Position numbers and translations under genes: made by a program
Shown: in pieces, positions 1 through 4,483 of the stretch
How positions within the stretch are numbered: position 1 is the stretch's first letter
How the letters are laid out: every line of letters begins with the position of its first letter
Notes under the pieces: model-generated
Seen by the model: the letters and a program-made list of their open reading frames with translations, nothing else
The model's database searches: none
What the model was told of the DNA's origin: nothing
Assembly (NCBI GenBank): GCA_003485885.1
Contig: DNHM01000207.1
Coordinates: 1-5,501 of the forward strand
From: Acidimicrobiaceae bacterium
Lineage (GTDB): Bacteria > Actinomycetota > Acidimicrobiia > Acidimicrobiales > UBA10347
Length of the DNA: 5,501 nt
Direction: 5' to 3'

Positions 1-560
1 AAGATGAAGTCGGTCATTGCCGGGCTGTACACCGCGCCACCGGCACATGGGCCGAGGATCACGCTGATCTGCGGGATCACACCTGAGGCGGCGACATTAC
101 GACGGAAGATGCCGCCGTAGCCGTCGAGGGCGACGACGCCTTCTTGGATGCGAGCGCCTGCACCATCGTTGAGGCCCACAATCGGTGCGCCAACCGACAT
201 AGCCAGATCCATGATCTTCTGCGTCTTCTCGGCGAATACCTCGCCGAGAGCTCCACCCATGACAGTGAAGTCCTGTGAATACACGAAGATCTTGCGGCCG
301 TCGACAGTGCCCCAGCCAGTCACGACACCATCGGTGTACGGACGATCTGGCAGGCCCGCTTCTGCGGGTGCACGATGGCGAGCCAACATGTCAACCTCGT
401 GGAACGAGCCCGGGTCGAGCAGATAGTCAATGCGCTCGCGTGCTAGCAGCTTGCCCTTGTCGTGCTGGCGAGCGACCGAACGCTCTGATCCTGCATGTAT
501 GGCTTGAGCGCGGCGCGACTCGAGTTCGTCGAGCCGGTCCTGCATGGTGCGTTCAGACAT
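1..560 (-). CDS. pccB: Acyl-CoA (propionyl-CoA) carboxylase beta subunit, N-terminal part (3' end beyond window)
   Basis: Carboxyltransferase subunit that moves carboxyl from biotin on the alpha subunit to propionyl- or acetyl-CoA, giving methylmalonyl- or malonyl-CoA; cytoplasmic. The minus strand reads 186 codons from ATG 560 to the window edge without a stop, about a third of the usual 510-540 residues. Visible family features are the N-terminal helix (RLDELESRRAQA), the basic GKLLARERIDYLLDPGSF stretch at about 36-53, DGVVTGWGTVDGRKIFVYSQDFT at about 78-99, GAGARIQEG at 133-141 (acyl-CoA crotonase-like core) and CAGGAVYSP at 172-180, whose backbone glycines form an oxyanion hole. A second ATG lies five codons in (545); ATG 560 is preferred because a TATCCT box sits 8 nt before it. 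No Shine-Dalgarno is visible. It is divergent from the LOG gene. Family is secure; propionyl- versus acetyl-CoA preference is inferred, because the specificity region is outside the window. Confidence 0.93.
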   Translation of the reverse strand, partial: MSERTMQDRLDELESRRAQAIHAGSERSVARQHDKGKLLARERIDYLLDPGSFHEVDMLARHRAPAEAGLPDRPYTDGVVTGWGTVDGRKIFVYSQDFTVMGGALGEVFAEKTQKIMDLAMSVGAPIVGLNDGAGARIQEGVVALDGYGGIFRRNVAASGVIPQISVILGPCAGGAVYSPAMTDFI

Positions 561-574
561 ATACCGAGAGGATA
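561..574 (-). promoter_or_regulatory. Candidate leaderless promoter -10 box (TATCCT) of the carboxylase gene
   Basis: On the minus strand TATCCT (574-569) fits the actinobacterial TANNNT -10 pattern and lies 8 nt before ATG 560. A start site about 7 nt downstream of the box would leave almost no 5' UTR. No purine-rich ribosome site lies in the gap, which agrees with leaderless translation. No convincing -35 hexamer is seen. Such short boxes can occur by chance. Confidence 0.35.
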
Positions 575-706
575 GGCCAGCCATGCCGCTGGCGAGTAGT
601 GCCCTCGTTTCTCAGATTGTCGGCGGGATCCGGCCGCATTTCGCTCTGCCTCATCCCGGACCTCCCGTACACAACGTGAACTGTCTCGCACGGCCCGTAT
701 CGACGT

Positions 707-712
707 TAGGGT
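707..712 (+). promoter_or_regulatory. Candidate leaderless promoter -10 box (TAGGGT) of the LOG gene
   Basis: TAGGGT matches TANNNT and ends 8 nt before GTG 721, so transcription could begin at or next to the start codon. A GAGG at 715-718 is too close to the GTG to be a normal ribosome site. The box supports GTG 721 over the upstream in-frame ATGs at 544 and 583, which would put it inside the coding sequence. No clear -35 element is seen. Confidence 0.35.
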
Positions 713-720
713 TCGAGGCA

Positions 721-1332
721 GTGACAAAGCTCAACAGCGTTGCGGTGTTTTGCGCATCAAGCAACGACGCAGACCCCGCATACATCGACCTAGCTCAAAG
801 AGTCGGGCAACGATTCGCGCATGAGCGCCTGACACTGATCTACGGCGGCGGGCACAGCGGGCTCATGGGAGCGGTGGCCCAAGCAACCATGGAAGCTGGC
901 GGTGAAGTCATCGGGGTAATCCCTGGCGGGCTGTTCACAAATGGGATTCCCGAAGACGAAGTAACCACGCTCGAGGTTGTTGCCGACATGCACCAACGCA
1001 AAGCTCGCATGTATGAACTCAGCGACGGCTTTATTGGCCTGCCGGGCGGACTCGGCACCTTCGAAGAGGTCTTCGAAGCCGCCACGTGGACGCAGCTCGG
1101 CCTGCACGCAGGTGGGCGGGCAAAGACCGTCGTTTTGCTCGATGAAGATGGTTTTTGGGACGGCGCCCACGCCTTGCTCGACAAGGCCACTTCGGGTGGA
1201 GTTCTCACCCCGAAGAACCGTCCAATCATCCAGGGTGCGTCAACAGTCGACGATGCTCTGCGAGCGCTTCGCACGCACCGCTCTAACGACCTCCCTCAGT
1301 TCGTAACCGGGCAGCTCAACGAAGGCGCGTAA
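721..1332 (+). CDS. LOG-family protein (TIGR00730; cytokinin riboside 5'-monophosphate phosphoribohydrolase type)
   Basis: Predicted Rossmann-like enzyme that splits nucleoside 5'-monophosphates (in characterised relatives, cytokinin ribotides or AMP) into free base and ribose 5-phosphate; often mislabelled 'lysine decarboxylase'. At 203 residues it is close to the usual 180-200. Motifs from GTG 721: N-terminal strand VAVFCASSN (7-15), YGGGHSGLMG (41-50), MHQRKARM (90-97), and the hallmark PGGLGTFEE (108-116), with the motif Arg/Lys and Glu present, followed by TWTQLGLH. The frame stays open upstream to ATG 544, but residues encoded before 721 do not resemble the family (Pro-rich and irregular), and homology begins a few residues after the GTG. 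It ends with TAA, convergent with the epoxide hydrolase. The insertion of a few residues (AGGRAKT) after LGLH, where relatives usually have a short loop, is mildly unusual. Substrate unknown from sequence. Confidence 0.9.
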   Translation: MTKLNSVAVFCASSNDADPAYIDLAQRVGQRFAHERLTLIYGGGHSGLMGAVAQATMEAGGEVIGVIPGGLFTNGIPEDEVTTLEVVADMHQRKARMYELSDGFIGLPGGLGTFEEVFEAATWTQLGLHAGGRAKTVVLLDEDGFWDGAHALLDKATSGGVLTPKNRPIIQGASTVDDALRALRTHRSNDLPQFVTGQLNEGA

Positions 1333-1348
1333 CCCAGCGGCCCACCTG

Positions 1349-1392
1349 CGTCACGCGGGGTCAGACCCTCCGTCACGCGGGGTCAGACCCTC
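1349..1392. repeat. Two exact tandem copies of a 22-bp unit with GGGTCAGACCC core
   Basis: Positions 1349-1370 and 1371-1392 are identical 22-mers that begin CGTCACGCGG and end TCAGACCCTC. Each contains GGGTC-A-GACCC, a near-perfect palindrome. A third partial start (CGTGAC, one base different from CGTCAC) follows at 1393-1398. The copies lie between two convergent genes, outside any coding sequence. They may be copies of a dispersed intergenic repeat or a duplicated terminator; genome-wide copy number cannot be seen here. Confidence 0.85.
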
Positions 1393-1398
1393 CGTGAC
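1372..1398. terminator. Candidate bidirectional hairpin terminator between convergent genes
   Basis: GTCACG (1372-1377) pairs with CGTGAC (1393-1398), and inside it GGGTC (1380-1384) pairs with GACCC (1386-1390) around a single A, with small bulges between the two stems. The symmetry lets it fold on both strands, as expected between the plus-strand LOG gene and the minus-strand epoxide hydrolase. No T-tract follows on either side, so intrinsic termination is not proven. In RNA the one-base inner loop would have to open by at least one pair. Confidence 0.45.
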
Positions 1399-1435
1399 AC
1401 GACGAGCCGGCCGACACCGAGGAAGCTTCGACTCA

Positions 1436-1448
1436 GAGCAGGTTGCTC
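1436..1448 (-). terminator. Small hairpin just after the epoxide hydrolase stop
   Basis: GAGCA (1436-1440) and TGCTC (1444-1448) form a 5-bp stem with a 3-base loop, only 4 nt beyond the minus-strand TAG at 1455-1453. It could mark the 3' end of the epoxide hydrolase transcript, but the stem is short and no T-run follows. Confidence 0.2.
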
Positions 1449-1452
1449 GACC

Positions 1453-2595
1453 CTAGGGGCGAGGCACGAGGCGGGCCCAGGTGCGGATCTCGTTCAGGTA
1501 GAGCTCGGGTTGTTCGAAGGCTGCGAAGTGGCCGCCTTTGTCGAGACGGTTCCAGTGGACGATGTTCTTGAACCGTTTCTCGGCCCACCGCTGTGATGGC
1601 CGCATGATTTCTTTGGGGAAGATGGACCCACCCATGGGGATGTGCACATCGCCGGGGCGAGTCTTGCCGAAGCTCTCCCAGTAGAGGCGAGCCGACGAGG
1701 CTGCCGTCTGGGTAAGCCAATAGATCATCACATTGTCGAGCAGTTCGTCGCGGCTCAAGATGTCTTCGGGACTGCCGTTGTTGTCGGTCCAGGCGTAGAA
1801 CTTCTCGAGGATCCATGCGGCCTGGCCACTCGGTGAGTCAGCCAAGCCGTAGGCCACGGTCTGGGGGCGGGTGGCCTGTTGTTTGGAATAGCCGCTGTCC
1901 CAGTCGTTATAGAACTTCAGGGCGGCCATGCCGTCCTTTTCTTCGTCGGTCCAGTTGTCTTTGTTGGCCATGTCGGGGCCAACCCATGGCATGTTCAGGT
2001 GGATGCCGAGGCAGTGATCTGGATCAAGAGCACCAATTGCACCCGTGACCGCCGACCCCCAGTCGCCGCCCTGCGCGAGATAGGTGTCGTAGCCAAGCTT
2101 TGCCATGAGATGGCCCCATGCCGTAGCAATCTTCTCGACCCCCCATCCGGTCTCTGTCGGTTTGTCGCTGAAACCAAAACCAGGCAGTGATGGCGCCACC
2201 ACGTGAAAGGCGTCGGCCGCATCGCCGCCGTAGGCCACCGGGTCGACAAGTGGTTCGATGACCTTGTGGAACTCAACTATCGACCCTGGCCAGCCGTGGG
2301 TGATCAACAGCGGCCGGGCCTCGGGATGGGGACTGCGCTGGTGGATGAAGTGAATACCGAGGCCGTCGACCTGGGTGCGGAAATGGTCGAACCGATTCAG
2401 CAACGCTTCGCGGACCCGCCAGTCATAGTCCTTAGCCCAGTACTCGCAGACTTCTTGCACGTACGACAGCGGGATGCCCTGCGTCCAGTCCTCGACCAAC
2501 TCTGCCTCGGGCCACCTGGTGTTGCTCAGCCGCTGCCTTAGGTCAGCTAGCTGTACATCAGTCGCCGCGATCGTGAACGCCTCAATCTCACTCAT
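1453..2595 (-). CDS. Epoxide hydrolase, microsomal type (EHN N-terminal domain plus alpha/beta-hydrolase fold)
   Basis: Predicted to open epoxides to vicinal diols by way of an ester on an aspartate; probably cytoplasmic, since unlike mammalian microsomal EH it has no N-terminal membrane anchor. It is 380 residues, normal for bacterial members. The EHN domain covers about 4-110, with the typical RLSNTRWPEAELVEDWTQG stretch. The catalytic set is complete: oxyanion HGWPGS (100-105), nucleophile Asp178 in GGDWGS, probable epoxide-polarising Tyr236 (DSGYSKQ) and Tyr305 (SARLYWES), acid Glu329 in FPKEI, and general base His356 in KGGHFAAFEQPE. Residue roles are assigned by comparison with mammalian EPHX1 as recalled. 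The start at ATG 2595 gives the expected N-terminus; a TAGGTT box lies 6 nt upstream and no strong ribosome site is seen. It follows the exonuclease gene on the same strand, but a 31-bp palindrome between them suggests separate transcription. Substrate not predictable. Confidence 0.93.
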   Translation of the reverse strand: MSEIEAFTIAATDVQLADLRQRLSNTRWPEAELVEDWTQGIPLSYVQEVCEYWAKDYDWRVREALLNRFDHFRTQVDGLGIHFIHQRSPHPEARPLLITHGWPGSIVEFHKVIEPLVDPVAYGGDAADAFHVVAPSLPGFGFSDKPTETGWGVEKIATAWGHLMAKLGYDTYLAQGGDWGSAVTGAIGALDPDHCLGIHLNMPWVGPDMANKDNWTDEEKDGMAALKFYNDWDSGYSKQQATRPQTVAYGLADSPSGQAAWILEKFYAWTDNNGSPEDILSRDELLDNVMIYWLTQTAASSARLYWESFGKTRPGDVHIPMGGSIFPKEIMRPSQRWAEKRFKNIVHWNRLDKGGHFAAFEQPELYLNEIRTWARLVPRP

Positions 2596-2598
2596 CTA

Positions 2599-2613
2599 CG
2601 CAACCTAGTTGCG
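2599..2613 (-). promoter_or_regulatory. Palindrome overlapping candidate -10 box of the epoxide hydrolase gene
   Basis: Six-base arms CGCAAC and GTTGCG flank a 3-base centre. On the minus strand the sequence contains TAGGTT (2607-2602), a TANNNT-type -10 box ending 6 nt before ATG 2595. A dyad laid over the -10 would suit a repressor operator, for example of TetR or MarR type, but no regulator gene is in the window. Both the promoter and the operator are inferred. Confidence 0.35.
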
Positions 2614-2629
2614 CTTGTGTCTGCGAACG

Positions 2630-2660
2630 AATTGTTACGTCCCCTGGGGACGTAACAATT
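2630..2660. terminator. Perfect 31-bp inverted repeat after the exonuclease gene, likely transcription terminator
   Basis: Left arm AATTGTTACGTCCCC (2630-2644) and right arm GGGGACGTAACAATT (2646-2660) are exact reverse complements around one central T. The element begins 2 nt after the TAG stop (2665-2663) of the minus-strand exonuclease and ends before the epoxide hydrolase promoter, which is where a terminator is expected. The stem is strong and GC-rich at the tip, with AATT at its foot. No long T-run follows, so it may be a tail-less terminator of the kind proposed for high-GC bacteria. A protein-binding site or mobile palindromic repeat are alternatives. Confidence 0.6.
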
Positions 2661-2662
2661 GG

Positions 2663-3520
2663 CTAGCGGAGGAGGGACTGGCCGTCGATGCGTTCGCAGA
2701 ACTCTTCCCAGCCTGGTTTTGGTCCTTCGTAAAGCAGGCTGTCCACATCGCCGACCTCGGGGCCTTCGGTAGCGACGGTGGCGATGCGGCGGAAGAGGAA
2801 GGCATCTTCGACATGCTCGACCAAGGTGGCGCAGAGTTTGGCCGCACTGCGCACCTTTACATCCCAGTCGGCAGGATCAGCAGGGATGTTTTCGAGATGA
2901 ACGTATCGAGCCAGCAGGGTGGCCGTTGACTTGGCACCCCAACCCCGGAGCCCGGGAAATCCATCGGCGGTATCGCCAACGAGCGCCAGGTAGTCAGGGA
3001 TCGATTCGGGTTTCACGCCCCACTTTTCGATCACGCCGGCTTCGTCGCGAAGTATCTGCTGACGCCGGTCGAACTGCACGACCCGGCCATCGCTCGTCAC
3101 ACACTGCGCAAGATCCTTGTCGGGGGTGCAGATAAATACTCGCTCGACTCTTTCGTCGGCAGCCGCCATGGCTGCACCTGCGGCCATGCCGTCGTCGGCT
3201 TCGTATTCGATCATTGGCCAGACCTTGAAACCAGCGAGTGCCAGGCCTTCTTCGATGAGAGGGAACTGCGACATGAGTTCCTCGGGAACACCTTCGCCGT
3301 TCTTGTATCCCTCGTAGAGGTCATTACGCCACGACTCGATCACACTGTCGGTCGCAACCGCGATATGGGTCACGCCCTCGTTGCGCACCATGGACAGCAT
3401 CGAGCGCAAGACACCACGTGTCGCTCCAACCTCCTGGCCGGACGCAGTGATGTGTCCGCCACCCGGCGCAAAGTGGTAACGGAACAATTCGTATGTGCCA
3501 TCGATCAGGTGGACCTGCAT
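2663..3520 (-). CDS. 5'-3' exonuclease (stand-alone PolA N-terminal / FEN-like nuclease)
   Basis: Predicted metal-dependent 5' nuclease acting on DNA ends or flaps, as in Okazaki-fragment processing and repair. The 285 residues match the nuclease domain alone, without the polymerase of PolA. Visible motifs: LIDGTYELFR (5-14, metal ligand Asp7), the arch region with RNDLYEGYKNG (65-75), EADD (107-110), TPDKDLAQ (132-139, Asp134 and Asp136), then GDTADGFPGLRGWGAKSTATLL (182-203), the helix-3-turn-helix DNA-binding element with Asp183 and Asp186. All key acidic ligands appear present. The usual Ile or Val of the G(I/V)G turn is Trp here (RGWG). Asp58 in ATDS replaces the common FDG pattern. ATG 3520 is favoured by a strong GAAGGA 6 nt upstream. 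It is divergent from the DivIVA-domain gene. It could be annotated as a FEN/ExoIX-like protein; the exact cellular role is uncertain. Confidence 0.92.
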   Translation of the reverse strand: MQVHLIDGTYELFRYHFAPGGGHITASGQEVGATRGVLRSMLSMVRNEGVTHIAVATDSVIESWRNDLYEGYKNGEGVPEELMSQFPLIEEGLALAGFKVWPMIEYEADDGMAAGAAMAAADERVERVFICTPDKDLAQCVTSDGRVVQFDRRQQILRDEAGVIEKWGVKPESIPDYLALVGDTADGFPGLRGWGAKSTATLLARYVHLENIPADPADWDVKVRSAAKLCATLVEHVEDAFLFRRIATVATEGPEVGDVDSLLYEGPKPGWEEFCERIDGQSLLR

Positions 3521-3526
3521 GGTGGT

Positions 3527-3532
3527 TCCTTC
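3527..3532 (-). promoter_or_regulatory. Ribosome binding site (GAAGGA) of the exonuclease gene
   Basis: GAAGGA on the minus strand is a good anti-16S match placed 6 nt before ATG 3520, and it fixes that start. It contrasts with the carboxylase, LOG and epoxide hydrolase genes, which lack such a site. Confidence 0.7.
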
Positions 3533-3539
3533 GGTAGGA

Positions 3540-3559
3540 CGATGCGGTCGCTAGCATCG
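3540..3559. promoter_or_regulatory. Inverted repeat in the divergent exonuclease / DivIVA promoter spacer
   Basis: CGATGC (3540-3545) and GCATCG (3554-3559) are perfect 6-base arms separated by 8 bases, in an 81-bp spacer that must hold promoters for both divergent genes. The placement would suit a shared operator. A TATGAC at 3572-3577 is a possible plus-strand -10 for the DivIVA gene, and GAAAGAG at 3585-3591, 10 nt before ATG 3602, is its weak ribosome site. A 6-bp dyad is short enough to arise by chance. Confidence 0.3.
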
Positions 3560-3601
3560 CAGGATCAACCTTATGACGTCCATTGAAAGAGTTGATTCTG
3601 T

Positions 3602-4483
3602 ATGGGCCTGACTCCTGACGAGATCGCTCATCGAGCGTTCACCCCCAGCGTTGATGGCTATCACCAAGGCGAGGTTCGTTCCTTCCTTGATCGGATCGCG
3701 GCCCAACTCCGCAGCCTGCAGTTGGCACTACCCGAGGGTCGGGTCGAACTTGCCGAGTTCACCACCACACTCCAGGATCGCGAACCACATCTCGCAGCGC
3801 TGCAAGAGCAGTTGCATGACATGCTCGCAGAGCTCACTGCCGCGACATCACTCATGAAGGAAGCCCAGGTCGAGGCCACGTCGCAACTATCGGAAGCGTC
3901 CTCGCAGCTAGCTGCAGAACAACGAGCACTCCTTGAGCGGCTCACAAGTGATCAACGTTCGATGACGTCACACCTGGAGATCGTTCAGAAACTCACCTCA
4001 GAACAACGCGAAGCAGCCGACTCTCTCGCGTTGGCGAACGAGCAGGCCGCGGTGCAACTTGCAACCGCCCAGAAGTTGGCTACGGAACAACGCGAGGCCA
4101 GCAACCACCTCGTCGCAGCGGGACGACAGCAAGTGGCGCAACTCGAAGCAGCGCAGCGATTGACCTCTCACCAAGCCGAGGCCGCCGAACAACTCAGCGC
4201 TGCACGCGATCTAGCTGCCCAACGTCTTGCTGAGGCTGCGACGGCGGCGTCAACCGCGAGCGCTGCGCCTTCAACCATTATCCCGAAGGTGTACACCGAT
4301 CCTGCCGGTCAGGCGGCACCAACTTCGGCTTCACGGACCGTCCGGCCTTCCGATGGAACCATGTCACTTTTTGCATCGGACCTCGACGACCAACCAATGT
4401 TCTCGGATAACGCAAATGATCTGCTTGATGGCGTCTTAGACGACGTTATGGAAAACATCAACGACGAAGGAGACCAATCATGA
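3602..4483 (+). CDS. DivIVA-domain protein with long repetitive coiled coil and acidic C-terminus
   Basis: Probable cytoplasmic scaffold-like protein. Residues 3-36 (LTPDEIAHRAFTPSVDGYHQGEVRSFLDRI) match the DivIVA N-terminal domain, including the GY..gEV.sFLD core, which in DivIVA/Wag31 binds curved membrane and nucleates polar or septal assemblies. Residues about 47-212 are Ala/Gln/Glu/Leu-rich and predicted coiled coil, with four 28-residue repeats at 101-212. A Ser/Thr/Ala/Pro-rich linker (213-255) follows, then an acidic tail (258-293, many Asp with LDDQ, LLDGVLDD, NDEGDQ). It has no signal peptide or membrane segment. The 293-residue product lacks the compact layout of Wag31, so it is likely a separate paralogue rather than the main polar-growth protein. 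Its TGA overlaps the ATG of the thiolase gene, and the thiolase ribosome site lies within its last codons, so the two are probably co-transcribed and coupled. Its function is unknown. Confidence 0.85.
   Translation: MGLTPDEIAHRAFTPSVDGYHQGEVRSFLDRIAAQLRSLQLALPEGRVELAEFTTTLQDREPHLAALQEQLHDMLAELTAATSLMKEAQVEATSQLSEASSQLAAEQRALLERLTSDQRSMTSHLEIVQKLTSEQREAADSLALANEQAAVQLATAQKLATEQREASNHLVAAGRQQVAQLEAAQRLTSHQAEAAEQLSAARDLAAQRLAEAATAASTASAAPSTIIPKVYTDPAGQAAPTSASRTVRPSDGTMSLFASDLDDQPMFSDNANDLLDGVLDDVMENINDEGDQS
3902..4237 (+). repeat. Four 28-residue (84-bp) repeats in the coiled coil of the DivIVA-domain protein
   Basis: Repeats begin at residues 101, 129, 157 and 185 with SQLAAEQR, QKLTSEQR, QKLATEQR and QRLTSHQA. 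Leucine recurs at repeat positions 3, 14 and 25 in all four copies (L103/114/125, L131/142/153, L159/170/181, L187/198/209), a strict 11-11-6 spacing. The second and third copies are most alike. The DNA copies have diverged, so this is an old protein-level duplication rather than a recent tandem repeat. Confidence 0.8.
4467..4472 (+). promoter_or_regulatory. Ribosome binding site (AAGGAG) of the thiolase gene inside the DivIVA-domain gene
   Basis: AAGGAG lies 7 nt before ATG 4480, within codons for the DEGD region of the upstream protein. With the ATGA overlap (4480-4483) it is the classical arrangement for translational coupling, and it sets the thiolase start. Confidence 0.75.

Noticed and set aside
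544..720. N-terminal extension of the LOG protein from ATG 544 or ATG 583
   Set aside because: The extra residues are irregular and Pro-rich, do not resemble the family, and from ATG 544 would overlap the carboxylase start. The family's first strand begins a few residues after GTG 721, which has a nearby TANNNT box.
790..1274. Two minus-strand open frames inside the LOG gene
   Set aside because: They lie opposite strongly motif-bearing plus-strand coding sequence and show no recognisable domain; they are by-products of GC-rich codon use.
1349..1398. Tandem repeat as a CRISPR array
   Set aside because: The two copies are directly adjacent with no spacers between them and no cas genes are nearby.
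1433..2276. Minus-strand frames overlapping the epoxide hydrolase in another phase (1433-1816 and 1995-2276)
   Set aside because: The epoxide hydrolase frame is unbroken with all catalytic motifs in phase, so these are shadows and not evidence of a frameshift.
2630..2660. Palindrome as the end of an insertion sequence
   Set aside because: There is no transposase, no matching partner end and no target duplication; both flanking genes are intact.
2609..2929. Plus-strand open frame across the palindrome and the exonuclease 3' end
   Set aside because: Most of it is antisense to the exonuclease, it runs through the 31-bp palindrome, and it has no ribosome site or recognisable domain.
3661..4192. 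Minus-strand frames opposite the DivIVA-domain gene (Ser/Cys-rich)
   Set aside because: Their composition is the complement of Ala/Gln-rich coiled-coil codons, and no domain is visible.
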